A DNA stretch of 64,000 nt from the NCBI GenBank assembly GCA_017555695.1, contig JAFZFX010000051.1:17725-81724 (forward strand). Reading direction: 5' to 3'. Origin of the DNA: Alistipes sp. (GTDB taxonomy: Bacteria; Bacteroidota; Bacteroidia; Bacteroidales; Rikenellaceae). Positions 7,993-17,333 of the stretch are shown here, in pieces. The first letter of the stretch is position 1. Each line of letters opens with the position of its first letter. The position numbers and the translations under genes were made by a program. The notes beneath the pieces were generated by a model. The model did not search any database, was not told the origin of the DNA, and saw nothing but the letters and a program-made list of their open reading frames with translations.

Positions 7993-9363
7993 CTAAAACT
8001 CCTCGCAGAAGAGTGCACGGGGCAATTCACCTATATTATTTATATACACGGCCTCTATTCCTGTAGGCATCTTGACGCCCTTGCGAAGGAATCCAGAGAC
8101 GATAATGCGACGAAATCCAAGTCGCGCAGCCTCGCTCACGCGCTGCTCACTGCGTGGCGCAGGGCGCACCTCACCCGACAGACCTATTTCACCAGCACAG
8201 CATACTCCATCGGCTATAGGGCGGTCGTAGTATGACGAAATGACTGCTGCGACAATAGCCAGGTCGAGTCCCGCATCGGCAACCTTGAAGCCGCCCGCGA
8301 AGTTCAGAAATACATCCTTCTGAAACATCTTGAGGCCAACACGCTTCTCCAACACCGCCAGCAACATATTCATTCGGCGCTGGTCGTAGCCCGTAGCATT
8401 ACGCTGGGGCGTTCCGTAAGCGGCATTGCTCACCAGAGCCTGCACCTCGATAAGGTAGGGACGGATACCATCCACCGACGAACCTACGGCAATACCGCTC
8501 AGCGGCTCGTCATAGTGCGAGAGCAGAATCTCTGACGGGTTCTCCACCGCACGCAATCCCGACTCCGACATCTCGAACACGCCTATCTCGAAAGTGGCGC
8601 CAAAGCGGTTCTTTATGCCACGCAGGATGCGGTGTACATTGTTGCTGTCACCCTCAAACTGCAGAACGACATCCACGATATGCTCCAGAATCTTCGGGCC
8701 CGCAATAGTGCCATCCTTGGTGATGTGGCCAATGATGAAGATTGAGGTCGAGGTGGTCTTGGCGTACTTAAGCAACGACGCCGCACACTCACGAATCTGC
8801 GACACACTACCCGCCGAAGAGTCTATCATCTCGGTGTAGATGGTCTGAATAGAGTCAATCACAACCACATCGGGCTGATACTGCTTGATTTGCAGCAAGA
8901 TATTTTCTAGCAGTGTCTCGGAGTAGATATAGCACTCCTCGTTGGCGATACCAAGGCGCTCGGCACGCATACCAATCTGCTCGGCCGATTCCTCGCCCGA
9001 GACATAGAGCGTACGCAACGAGTGGTTCGACAGGGCCAATTGGAGGCTCAAGGTCGATTTACCAATACCAGGCTCGCCACCCAACAGAATCAAAGAGCCA
9101 GGGACAAGACCACCGCCCAAAACACGATTGACCTCGCTATTATTAAGGTCCAATCGGCGATGCGACGAACGCTCAATCTCGCTCACACGCTGCGGAGGCG
9201 TAGTGGGCGTTGCCACACCGACAGCCGCAGATGCTGAGGCAGGCTTTGCTATCACCTCCTCGGCAAATGTGTTCCACTCACCACACGAGGGGCAGCGACC
9301 CAACCACTTGGGGGCCTCGAAACCACACTCGCGGCAGAAGTAGGCTTTCTTGACTTTGGCCAT
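7993..9363 (-). CDS. radA: DNA repair protein RadA
   Basis: RadA is a RecA-like motor that drives branch migration in recombinational repair. The 456-residue protein has the N-terminal C4 zinc finger (Cys 10, 13, 24, 27, around APKWLGRCPSC), Walker A GGEPGIGKST (about 95-104), Walker B VVVIDSIQT, the RadA-specific KNRFG motif and a C-terminal Lon-protease-like domain (NFAGGFKVADAGLDLA). All expected elements are intact and the length is standard. It starts 30 bases after the rseP stop and is probably read from the same transcript. Confidence 0.96.
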   Translation of the reverse strand: MAKVKKAYFCRECGFEAPKWLGRCPSCGEWNTFAEEVIAKPASASAAVGVATPTTPPQRVSEIERSSHRRLDLNNSEVNRVLGGGLVPGSLILLGGEPGIGKSTLSLQLALSNHSLRTLYVSGEESAEQIGMRAERLGIANEECYIYSETLLENILLQIKQYQPDVVVIDSIQTIYTEMIDSSAGSVSQIRECAASLLKYAKTTSTSIFIIGHITKDGTIAGPKILEHIVDVVLQFEGDSNNVHRILRGIKNRFGATFEIGVFEMSESGLRAVENPSEILLSHYDEPLSGIAVGSSVDGIRPYLIEVQALVSNAAYGTPQRNATGYDQRRMNMLLAVLEKRVGLKMFQKDVFLNFAGGFKVADAGLDLAIVAAVISSYYDRPIADGVCCAGEIGLSGEVRPAPRSEQRVSEAARLGFRRIIVSGFLRKGVKMPTGIEAVYINNIGELPRALFCEEF

Positions 9364-9393
9364 CTTAGCTCTTGGTTATCTGAAATTACAAAT

Positions 9394-10713
9394 TTACTTT
9401 ACGAAGAAACGGTAGATATCGTTACCGTTGGCATAAATCACCAGCGCAAGTAGCAGGGCAAAGCCGATGTACTGCATAATCTCGAGGAACTTGTCGCTCG
9501 CCTTACGGCCAGTAATCATCTCCCACAGCGTGAACAATGCGTGACCGCCATCCAAACCAGGAATAGGCAAGATGTTCAGCACAGCAAGCATAACCGAGAG
9601 GAAGGCTGTCATACTCCAGAAACGGGCCCAATCCCAATCCGAAGGGAAGATATTACCGATTGATATGAAGCCGCCCAACTCCTCGTACATCTTGGTTTTG
9701 GGCTGAAAAATCAGTTTCAACTGCTGCCAATAGTCGGCAACGGTCTCGCCAACGAGCGAGATACCTGCGGGGATAGACTGTAGGAGCGTGAATGTGCGAG
9801 TGCGGGGCTGGAAGATATCACCCTTCAGCACTACGCCAATCTTACCATCCCCATTAACGGGAACACGCAACTCCGACAGATTACCAGCACGCAAAACAGA
9901 GAGCGTCACGGTGTCGCTCTTATGTGACTGCAAAAGTTCAGTCATTGAGGGAACATCCACCTTTGCACCGTTGCAGGCAACAACTTCGTCACCCACAAGC
10001 AAACCTGCCGAGATAGCAGATGCTGAAGCCAAAGAATCTACAATGAATGGCACGCGCAACGCATACAAATCCTCGTATGAGCGTGAGCGGCGCATATCGA
10101 GCAGGCTCTCGAAGGGGATAGTGAACTCCACCTGGCGACCATCGCGGTCTACCACTACGGTGCGCTCAGTCTTTGTAAGAAGTAACTTTGCTCGTATATC
10201 GTTCACATCTACAACCTTCTCGCCGTCGATGCTGATTACCTTGTCGCCATCCTCAAAGCCCATCTCCTTGGCTGTAGAGTTAAATACATAACCCCACTTA
10301 ACATCGTCGTTGGCCATATACGACTCACCACTGACATAGCGGATACCAGAGTAGATGAGGATAGCGAGCAGGATGTTCATTGTAACACCCGCAATCATCA
10401 CGATGAAGCGCTGCCAAGCGGGCTTGGCGCGGAACTCCCACGGCTGAACGGGCGCCTTCATCTGCTCGAGATCCATACTCTCGTCAATCATACCTGCAAT
10501 CTTGACATAACCACCCAGGGGCAACCAGCCAAGACCATACTCTGTCTCACCACGCTTCCACTTGAAGAGTGAGAACCAAGGGTCGAAGAATATATAAAAC
10601 TTCTCAACACGAATCTTGAAGATGCGCGCCGCAATAAAGTGTCCGAACTCGTGGATAGCAACCAAGAGCGACAGACTCATAAAAAATTGAAGAACCTTAA
10701 TCAGTATTTCCAT
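9394..10713 (-). CDS. rseP: Site-2 protease RseP, membrane zinc metalloprotease
   Basis: This 439-residue intramembrane metalloprotease cleaves membrane-anchored substrates such as anti-sigma factors or remnant signal peptides. The zinc site HEFGH is at residues 21-25 in the first membrane segment, and the second motif LPIPGLDGGH is near 385. Two PDZ-like domains lie between them (around VISIDGEKVVDVNDI and EVVACNGAKV). Further membrane segments occur near 95-115 and at the C-terminus. It lies between dxr and radA on the minus strand; dxr-rseP proximity is common in many bacteria. A 90-base gap separates it from dxr. Confidence 0.94.
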   Translation of the reverse strand: MEILIKVLQFFMSLSLLVAIHEFGHFIAARIFKIRVEKFYIFFDPWFSLFKWKRGETEYGLGWLPLGGYVKIAGMIDESMDLEQMKAPVQPWEFRAKPAWQRFIVMIAGVTMNILLAILIYSGIRYVSGESYMANDDVKWGYVFNSTAKEMGFEDGDKVISIDGEKVVDVNDIRAKLLLTKTERTVVVDRDGRQVEFTIPFESLLDMRRSRSYEDLYALRVPFIVDSLASASAISAGLLVGDEVVACNGAKVDVPSMTELLQSHKSDTVTLSVLRAGNLSELRVPVNGDGKIGVVLKGDIFQPRTRTFTLLQSIPAGISLVGETVADYWQQLKLIFQPKTKMYEELGGFISIGNIFPSDWDWARFWSMTAFLSVMLAVLNILPIPGLDGGHALFTLWEMITGRKASDKFLEIMQYIGFALLLALVIYANGNDIYRFFVK

Positions 10714-10803
10714 TGTATAAATTAATATTTTTCTACTAAACTTATTTTCAAAACGCTATGTGGCAATATTTTGCCACTATTTTCTTCCCCTCATTCAGCC
10801 TAA

Positions 10804-11961
10804 TTAACGGCACTGACGGAGGTACTCCTCGGCCAGGCGGCGTGATTCGGCATTAGACTCTTCGTAATCGGCAAGTGTAGGCTGCGCTATGAATGTAGCT
10901 CGCTCGAGCGAGTACTCGATGGCGGCCGTAATGTCAGTGAAACGGCACTTGCCCGCAAGGAATGTCGCTACGGCGACCTCGTTTGAGCCATTCATAACAC
11001 AAGCGGCTGTTCCGCCACGACGCATACAGTCATAGGCTATATCCAGAGCTGGATACTTGACTCTGTCTGGCTCGGCAAATGTGAGCGTCGGGTTAGCCAA
11101 AAAGTCGAACTGCTCGCTGGGACGAGAGGCGCGATAGGGGAACATCAACGCATAGCTGATAGGCATATGCATATCGGGCGTACCCAACTGTGCCTTGATT
11201 GCGCCATCGTCGAACTCCACCATAGAGTGTACGATTGACTGCGGGTGAATCAGCACCGAGATACGGTCGGCATCAATACCGAAGAGCCAATGTGCCTCGA
11301 TAACCTCAAAACCCTTGTTTACGAGCGTAGCCGAGTCGATGGTAATCTTCGCTCCCATACTCCACTGCGGATGCTGCAAGGCTCGCTCGGGAGTGACATC
11401 CTTTAACTCCGATGCGGGTACATTACGCAGAGCACCACCACTGCAAGTCACGATCAGTCGTCTTATGGGTGAGTGCTCGCCGGCAAGACACTGGAAGATT
11501 GCAGAGTGCTCTGAGTCGATAGGCAAGATGGGCACCTTGCGCTCGGCGGCCATACGCATCACCAAGTCGCCACCCACTACCAAAGTCTCCTTATTTGCGA
11601 GAGCTATCTTCTTGCCCGCCTCGATAGCGGCAATCGTTGGGTGCAGACCAGCATAACCGACAAGGGCATTGACCACCACATCGACCTCGCCGCTACGCAC
11701 CACCTGACAGATGGCGTCGCTGCCTGTATAGACCTTGATTGGGTAGTCAGACAATGCGTCACGCAGTGCCTCATACTTCGTTGTGTCGGCAATGACTACG
11801 CTGTCGGCATCGAACTCGATGGCCTGACGGGCCAGGAACTGCCAATTAGAGCCTGCCACCAAAGAATTTATCTCAAACAATTCAGGATTCTCGGCTACGA
11901 TATCGAGTGTCTGCACTCCGATAGAGCCAGTAGAACCGAGGATTGATAAACGCTGCTTCAT
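10804..11961 (-). CDS. dxr: 1-deoxy-D-xylulose 5-phosphate reductoisomerase
   Basis: Dxr converts DXP to MEP with NADPH in the non-mevalonate isoprenoid pathway. The 385-residue product has the N-terminal nucleotide motif GSTGSIGVQTLD (8-19), the active-site block LPIDSEHSAIFQCL (about 146-159) with metal and substrate residues, the CSGGALR segment and the DSATLVNKGFEVIEAHWLF block. Length and motifs are standard, so I expect full activity in the cytoplasm. It starts 21 bases after the M23-like gene and precedes rseP. Confidence 0.97.
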   Translation of the reverse strand: MKQRLSILGSTGSIGVQTLDIVAENPELFEINSLVAGSNWQFLARQAIEFDADSVVIADTTKYEALRDALSDYPIKVYTGSDAICQVVRSGEVDVVVNALVGYAGLHPTIAAIEAGKKIALANKETLVVGGDLVMRMAAERKVPILPIDSEHSAIFQCLAGEHSPIRRLIVTCSGGALRNVPASELKDVTPERALQHPQWSMGAKITIDSATLVNKGFEVIEAHWLFGIDADRISVLIHPQSIVHSMVEFDDGAIKAQLGTPDMHMPISYALMFPYRASRPSEQFDFLANPTLTFAEPDRVKYPALDIAYDCMRRGGTAACVMNGSNEVAVATFLAGKCRFTDITAAIEYSLERATFIAQPTLADYEESNAESRRLAEEYLRQCR

Positions 11962-11982
11962 TTCGGGTTGGTAAAAGATTTA

Positions 11983-12849
11983 CTAAAAAACAATATAAAT
12001 TTCGGGATCAACGGGCTTACCCTCGTTCCAAATCTCAAGTTCAAACAAGGGGTTAGTCTTGTCACCCACCTCGGGCATAGCGTTGTAGCCAAGCACCTGG
12101 CGGCTCTTGACCGACTGACCGCGCGCCACAAGCACCTGCGTGAGGTTGCGATAAATCGAGACATAGCCGTTGAAGTGCTGAACAGTAAGCACCGTACCCG
12201 ACTCGCCACCAGTAACGATATCGACAACCGTACCATCGTCAATGCTCGTAACGGGAGCATTGGGCGATGATTGGATACCCACACCGAGGTAGTTATCATC
12301 ACGCGAGAAGTGGCGTGTGATGATACCCTCGACAGGAGAGGCAAAAATCAGACGGCCATCGCCTTGCGCCTGATTGCGGAGTGTACGCGCCAACGAGTAC
12401 TCGCCATCACCCTCCATCTGGGCTCGCAACAGCGAGTCGAACTCTGAGGGAGGAATGAGTGTCTTGTCCAACTTGACGGTATCATTGTCGCTCAACGGAG
12501 TGCGCACAACGGGAGTACGACCCTCCATAATCATTGCGATATTCTCGTTATAGGTGAGCATCTGGTTCATACGGCGCTCAAGCGAATCTACGCGCATAAC
12601 GCTCTCGACCAACTCGTCGTGAGTACGCTCGGCCGAAGTGCGATAACCAGGGAAGATATCCAACACGGGCGTATATGCCACAAGCAACATCGTCAGCAGA
12701 AAGAGAAAAAGGCAAAAAGCCGCCAAACTCGCCAGCAAACCCGCAGGCGAGATATGTACGCTCCAGTCCTCCTGCTTGAGTATTGGATCGTTCATACTGA
12801 ACCGCTTTTTGCGGAACAGACTTTTGGTACTCTTAAAAATATTCTTCAT
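11983..12849 (-). CDS. Membrane-anchored M23/LytM-like protein, probably non-catalytic
   Basis: The 288-residue protein has one N-terminal membrane segment (about 33-54, rich in L and F), a periplasmic stretch that may form a coiled coil (about 70-130) and a C-terminal LytM/M23 domain (about 165-285). The domain fold signature is clear (SPVEGIITRHFSR, DDGTVVDIVTGGES, VQHFNGYVSIYRNL). Active M23 enzymes need HxGxD, and a final YxHL; here the equivalent places read YLGVGI and YRNL, so zinc ligands appear to be missing. By analogy with EnvC and NlpD it may activate a murein amidase. It opens the dxr-rseP-radA run and has its own promoter box. Confidence 0.8.
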   Translation of the reverse strand: MKNIFKSTKSLFRKKRFSMNDPILKQEDWSVHISPAGLLASLAAFCLFLFLLTMLLVAYTPVLDIFPGYRTSAERTHDELVESVMRVDSLERRMNQMLTYNENIAMIMEGRTPVVRTPLSDNDTVKLDKTLIPPSEFDSLLRAQMEGDGEYSLARTLRNQAQGDGRLIFASPVEGIITRHFSRDDNYLGVGIQSSPNAPVTSIDDGTVVDIVTGGESGTVLTVQHFNGYVSIYRNLTQVLVARGQSVKSRQVLGYNAMPEVGDKTNPLFELEIWNEGKPVDPEIYIVF

Positions 12850-12876
12850 CTCTCACTATGTATTACTCCAACCTTA

Positions 12877-12884
12877 CAAAGGTA
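12877..12884 (-). promoter_or_regulatory. Promoter -7 box for the M23-dxr-rseP-radA run
   Basis: TACCTTTG on the minus strand, 28 bases before the M23-like start. A TTTG on the same strand (12898-12901) is only 13 bases away, so the -33 element is unclear. Confidence 0.55.
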
Positions 12885-13101
12885 TGAAAAAAAAGGGCAA
12901 ACCCTCGGCCATTGGAGTGTTTTTTTGATACCAAACGAGTAAAATTGGGTCAATATTGTGAATATGCCGCCACGAAGAAAACTCCCTACAGCACCGACAT
13001 CACCCCACCGACGACACCTTGCCCACCACGCAGCACCTGCTCGGAATGACAAGCAAAGGGCACCGAGCTGCCTGAAAGGCTGAAAAATAGGGGCTGACTG
13101 A

Positions 13102-13132
13102 TTGTTTTATTTGCGAAATATTGTTACCTTTG
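13102..13132 (+). promoter_or_regulatory. Promoter of the nucleotidyltransferase gene
   Basis: TTG (13102-13104), 20 bases, then TACCTTTG (13125-13132). It leaves a leader of about 34 bases with an AT-rich run before the ATG. Confidence 0.7.
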
Positions 13133-13170
13133 CCTATTCACAAACATAAAAAATTAACCAAACAAAGATT

Positions 13171-14088
13171 ATGGTAAAACCTACATTACTCGTATTGGCT
13201 GCTGGTATGGGTTCACGATACGGCGCCTTGAAACAGATGGATGGAGTAGGCCCCAACAACGAGGCTATCATCGACTATTCTATTTATGACGCTATTCGCG
13301 CTGGATTTGGCAAGGTGGTATTCGTTATTCGCCACTCTTTTGCTGAGGCATTTACTGCCGTATTCAACAAGGAGCGCTTCGGCGGCAAGATTGAGGTGGA
13401 GGTAGTATATCAGGAGCTGGATTATCTGCCCGAGGGCTTCACCGTACCCGAAGGTCGTGAGAAGCCGTGGGGTACAAACCACGCTTTGATGATGGCCGCA
13501 GAGGCTATCAAGGAGCCTTTTGCTGTTATCAACGCTGACGACTTCTATGGCGCTGATGCTTACAAGGTTATCGGTGAGTACTTGAGCCAGCTTGGTGAGG
13601 AGAAGAACCACTATTGCATGGTTGGATATGAGGTAAACAAGACTCTGTCGGAGAATGGCACCGTATCGCGCGGTGTATGCTCAATCAACGACGAGCGCTT
13701 CCTCACATCAATCGTTGAGCGCACAAAGATCGAGCGCAACGCCGAAGGTACAATCGTATTCCACGACTTGGGCGAGGACGAGGCATTGGAGGAGAACACT
13801 CCCGTTTCAATGAACTTGTTTGGTTTCACACCCGACTACTTCGCATACTCTGAGGAGTTCTTCAAGGGCTTCTTGAGCGACCCCGAAACACAGGCTAACC
13901 CCAAGGCGGAGTTCTTTATTCCGTTGATGGTTAATAAGCTCGTTGGTGAGGGTACTGCAAAGTTGAAGGTGCTGGAGACTACAGCAAACTGGTTTGGCGT
14001 AACTTACCAGGCCGACAAACCTCAGTTGGTTGCAAAGATCGAGGAGTTGATTGCCGAGGGCGTATATCCTCGCAACCTTTGGGAGTAA
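13171..14088 (+). CDS. Sugar-phosphate nucleotidyltransferase family protein
   Basis: The 305-residue protein is a Rossmann-like NTP transferase. The N-terminal pyrophosphorylase signature LAAGMGSRYGALKQMDGVG (about 8-26) binds the NTP, and VINADDFYGADAY (about 119-131) carries the metal-binding acidic residue. It would join a nucleotide to a sugar 1-phosphate or a similar phosphoryl group for envelope glycan synthesis. It lacks the left-handed helix domain of GlmU or GlgC, and I cannot tell the sugar. It is a single-gene unit between its own promoter and a strong terminator, and its neighbours give no hint about its substrate. Confidence 0.82.
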   Translation: MVKPTLLVLAAGMGSRYGALKQMDGVGPNNEAIIDYSIYDAIRAGFGKVVFVIRHSFAEAFTAVFNKERFGGKIEVEVVYQELDYLPEGFTVPEGREKPWGTNHALMMAAEAIKEPFAVINADDFYGADAYKVIGEYLSQLGEEKNHYCMVGYEVNKTLSENGTVSRGVCSINDERFLTSIVERTKIERNAEGTIVFHDLGEDEALEENTPVSMNLFGFTPDYFAYSEEFFKGFLSDPETQANPKAEFFIPLMVNKLVGEGTAKLKVLETTANWFGVTYQADKPQLVAKIEELIAEGVYPRNLWE

Positions 14089-14113
14089 GAGATATTTATT
14101 TTGAGATAGCAGA

Positions 14114-14146
14114 GGCGGGTGAAACGACATTTCACCCGCCTTTTTT
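14114..14146 (+). terminator. Terminator after the nucleotidyltransferase gene
   Basis: GGCGGGTGAAA (14114-14124) pairs with TTTCACCCGCC (14130-14140) across five bases and is followed by six T. Confidence 0.9.
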
Positions 14147-14189
14147 GTCGAATCACACCGCGGAAGGCGGTTTTTAGGATTTTGTTTAA

Positions 14190-14197
14190 TATTTTTG
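14190..14197 (+). promoter_or_regulatory. Possible -7 box for the MG2-like gene
   Basis: TATTTTTG fits TAnnTTTG and lies 22 bases before the ATG at 14219. No good -33 element is present, so this is tentative. Confidence 0.45.
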
Positions 14198-14218
14198 TAT
14201 AAAATAAAGACAAAGGCT

Positions 14219-17206
14219 ATGAAAAGAATATTTACAATACTCGTTACCATTCTATTTTTCGCATCAAGCATCTCGGCACAGGAGAATCAGGAGCAAGAGG
14301 CTGTGGACACCACAGCGCAGAAGCTGATGAACTATGCCGCCATCCTTAACAACTTCGGCAAGGCTCTACCACAAGAGAAAGTATATCTGCACCTTGATAA
14401 CACGAGCTACTACCAGGGCGACAAGATTTGGTTTCAAGCCTATGTCGTGACATCGGACTACAACAAGCCCACGACGCTGAGCCGTACGCTCTATGTAGAG
14501 TTGCTCAATGCTGGCGGTACAATCGTGAACAAGCAGGTGTTGCCGATTGTCGATGGCCGTTGCAATGGAGACTTCCACCTGAACCATCTGCCATTCCACT
14601 CTGGTTTCTTTGAGATTAGAGCATATACAAAGTATATGACCAACTTCGGCGAGGATGTAATTTTCTCGAGAATTATCCCCGTATTCGACAAGCCCGAGCA
14701 GGAGGGTAACTTCATTGAGAAGCGAATGATGCGTATGCGCACCAAGAACGGCAACTACATAGTTAAGCGAGAGTGGGAGGAGCGTAACGACAATGTAGTG
14801 GTAAAGTTCTTCCCCGAGGGTGGAAATCTGGTAGCGGGATTGCAATCGCAAGTAGCCTTCGAGATTACTGACCAAGGTGGCGCACCTTTGGATATTAAGG
14901 GCGTAGTAAAGAGTTCTAACGGCGAGACAAAGGCCGAGATGATACCCACACACGAGGGTCGAGGCGTCTTCACCTACACACCCGCACAAGGCGACAAAGC
15001 GAGCGTGGAGTTGAATGGCAAGAAGTATAATTTCGATCTTCCTAAGGCTTTGGAGCAGGGTGCAGTGATGCAGATTGACAACATCTCGATGCGTGACAGC
15101 GTGAAGGTGAGCATCGCAAAGAGCAAGAATCTGGAGACCGAGTTGATGGCGGCAGCAGTTATCTGCGGTGGCAAACTCTTCAACTTCAACATCCTCGATT
15201 TCAGCGAGAACGACTCGTTCACATTCACCTTTAACAAGCGCCGCCTACCTGCAGGTGTGGCACGCATCGTACTGACCGACCCCGACGGCAACATCGTGGC
15301 CGACCGTATGTTCTTTGCCAATAAAGGCAAGCGCGGAACAATCACCGTAGAGAGCGACAAGGAGAGCTACGAGCCTTTTGATAAGGTAAAGCTCACACTC
15401 TCGACCAACGACTATGCGGGTCGTCCGATGCTTTCACCCATTTCACTCTCGGTTCGTGACAACAAGAACGAGGTGGAGGCACGCAACTCGATACTCGTAG
15501 ATCTGCTCTTGATGTCGGAGATTAAGGGTTATGTACACAAGCCTTTCTACTACTTCGAGTCTGACGACGAGGAGCATCGCACAGCATTGGATCAGCTGTT
15601 GATGGTACAGGGTTGGAGAAGATATGATTGGGAGTTATGGACTGGCCAGAAGGAGTTAGACCTTAAATATATGCCCGAGCAGGGTATCGAGGTTCACGGC
15701 CAGATTCTGCGCTACGGCACAGACAAGCCGATGACCGACATACAGCTCTCGTCACTCCTCTCACTGCGCGGCAACGAGGAGGATAGCGAGACACAAATCG
15801 AAGAGCAGGCAAGCAAAGCCATCTCAAACATGATGAGCATAGCACAGAGCCAGGCCAATATGGGTGGCTTCAGAGGTGGCCGCGGACCTGGTGGCCCTGG
15901 AGGCTTTAGAGGTGGTCGTGGAGGCGCTATGCAGCAATCATCAGCAATGACATCGCTCGGCACCGGCTCAACAACAAGCGAAAAGAGCAAAAAGGAGGAT
16001 AAGGATAGCGAAGAGGACGACACTACACAAAAGGAGAAGGTAGAGGATGTATCTCACTTCGGCATCCTGGATGTGGATAGCCTTGGCCGTTTCTCATTCG
16101 TGGGTAATATGCAGGGTAAGTGGCACTTGACTTTGGCTGTTACCAATGACAAGAACCGCAAGAAGTGGAGCCGCATCACGCTCGACCGCAACTTCTCACC
16201 CAAGCCAAGACCCTACTCTATCGGCGAGATGCAGATTACCATAGCCGACGAAGAGCAGAAGAGTAAGAACCACAACTACGCCGTAGATTCTACCCTTACG
16301 ACCGACAAACTGCCCGAGTTTGCACTTGACACTTTGGGCGACAGCAACAAGAAGATGTCGGAGAAGACACACCGCATCGACGAGGTAGAGGTTAAGGGTA
16401 AGCGTACACACCAGCAGGAGATATACAAGGCAAAGTCAGAGGCCGTAGCCTTCTACGACATACCCTCGGAGATTGACAACATCCGCGACGCGGGTGAGTC
16501 GGTAGATGATGTGAGAGAGCTTCTGGCAAGTATGGACGAGAACTTCATCATCACCCGCGCAAGTGTCGGTACACTGAGCGGCGGTACTGCCACTTATGGC
16601 GTATCGGAGATTTCGCAGAAGAGTAGCGGTGCGACAAGCATTATGGATGGCGAATCGACAAGCGGAGGCATTGGATCGAGCCTCGCAGTCAATAGCGTAC
16701 CCGCAAGCGTACAGCAGTGGAACATCACATACAAGGGTCGCGAGCCGCTGATTATCCTGAACTACGAGAGACAATGGGGCTCGGTAGCAGGTGACGATAT
16801 GGTGAATCTGGCCGCCATAAAGTCTATATACATCAGCGAGGATCTGGGCGCCATAGCACAATATGCTGACATCGACAAGATGACGCAGTTGGAGGCTACA
16901 TCGCGCTACTCTTGTGTGGTATTCATTGAGACATACCCCGAGGGTAAAATACCCGTAGAGCCCGCACGCGGCGTAAGAAAGACCTGGATTGATGGTTACA
17001 GTAAGCCATCGGAGTTCTACAGCCCCGACTACACAAAGTTGCCGAAGGATATCGACTATCGTCGTACGCTCTATTGGAATCCAGCTGTCGTAACCGATGA
17101 GAACGGCAAGGCTACCGTGGAGTTCTACAACAACGCGAGTTGCAAGACTATGACCATATCTGCCGAAACGCTCACAAGTGACGGTACGATAGGTATGTCG
17201 GAATAA
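14219..17206 (+). CDS. Large secreted MG2/plug-type protein
   Basis: The 995-residue product begins with a signal peptide (MKRIFTILVTILFFASSISA, before QEN). Its N-terminal third has the macroglobulin MG2 look common in Bacteroidetes (EKVYLHLDNTSYYQGDKIWF, about 50-69). The C-terminal third has a TonB-plug-like segment opening with HRIDEVEVKGKR and ends with the family-typical YWNPAVVTDENGKATVEFYN. No beta-barrel follows, so it is not a receptor. Between these lies a glycine-arginine-rich insert (about 549-571, repeated GGFRGGRG) and an acidic-lysine stretch. The preferred ATG at 14219 replaces an in-frame ATG eight codons earlier that would spoil the signal peptide. Its role in the periplasm or outer membrane is unknown. 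Confidence 0.75.
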   Translation: MKRIFTILVTILFFASSISAQENQEQEAVDTTAQKLMNYAAILNNFGKALPQEKVYLHLDNTSYYQGDKIWFQAYVVTSDYNKPTTLSRTLYVELLNAGGTIVNKQVLPIVDGRCNGDFHLNHLPFHSGFFEIRAYTKYMTNFGEDVIFSRIIPVFDKPEQEGNFIEKRMMRMRTKNGNYIVKREWEERNDNVVVKFFPEGGNLVAGLQSQVAFEITDQGGAPLDIKGVVKSSNGETKAEMIPTHEGRGVFTYTPAQGDKASVELNGKKYNFDLPKALEQGAVMQIDNISMRDSVKVSIAKSKNLETELMAAAVICGGKLFNFNILDFSENDSFTFTFNKRRLPAGVARIVLTDPDGNIVADRMFFANKGKRGTITVESDKESYEPFDKVKLTLSTNDYAGRPMLSPISLSVRDNKNEVEARNSILVDLLLMSEIKGYVHKPFYYFESDDEEHRTALDQLLMVQGWRRYDWELWTGQKELDLKYMPEQGIEVHGQILRYGTDKPMTDIQLSSLLSLRGNEEDSETQIEEQASKAISNMMSIAQSQANMGGFRGGRGPGGPGGFRGGRGGAMQQSSAMTSLGTGSTTSEKSKKEDKDSEEDDTTQKEKVEDVSHFGILDVDSLGRFSFVGNMQGKWHLTLAVTNDKNRKKWSRITLDRNFSPKPRPYSIGEMQITIADEEQKSKNHNYAVDSTLTTDKLPEFALDTLGDSNKKMSEKTHRIDEVEVKGKRTHQQEIYKAKSEAVAFYDIPSEIDNIRDAGESVDDVRELLASMDENFIITRASVGTLSGGTATYGVSEISQKSSGATSIMDGESTSGGIGSSLAVNSVPASVQQWNITYKGREPLIILNYERQWGSVAGDDMVNLAAIKSIYISEDLGAIAQYADIDKMTQLEATSRYSCVVFIETYPEGKIPVEPARGVRKTWIDGYSKPSEFYSPDYTKLPKDIDYRRTLYWNPAVVTDENGKATVEFYNNASCKTMTISAETLTSDGTIGMSE

Positions 17207-17283
17207 CGAACTACAAGCGGCGTGGCCCGCAACTCCATCGTGGGCCGCACGCTATATGAATAATGTGTAATACTTCTAACGAA

Positions 17284-17312
17284 AAAGCCGTCGGCACTTG
17301 ACCGACGGCTTT
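17284..17312. terminator. Bidirectional terminator
   Basis: AAAGCCGTCGG pairs with CCGACGGCTTT over a seven-base loop, with A-rich and T-rich flanks. It lies between the convergent MG2-like gene and mutB and can serve both. Confidence 0.85.
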
Positions 17313-17333
17313 CGCTTTATATTGCAATGGGGA

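Larger units (their letters stand above)
12850..13170. other. 321-base divergent intergenic region
   Basis: It holds divergent promoters: a minus-strand box for the M23-like gene at the left and a plus-strand promoter for the nucleotidyltransferase gene at the right. The middle (about 12960-13080) is noticeably richer in C than its flanks, but I find no convincing gene, hairpin or repeat in it. Confidence 0.5.

Noticed and set aside
12846-13052. Small Gly/Ala/Trp-rich frame upstream of the M23-like gene
   Set aside because: It has no codon-use signal, no homology that I recognise and overlaps promoter elements.
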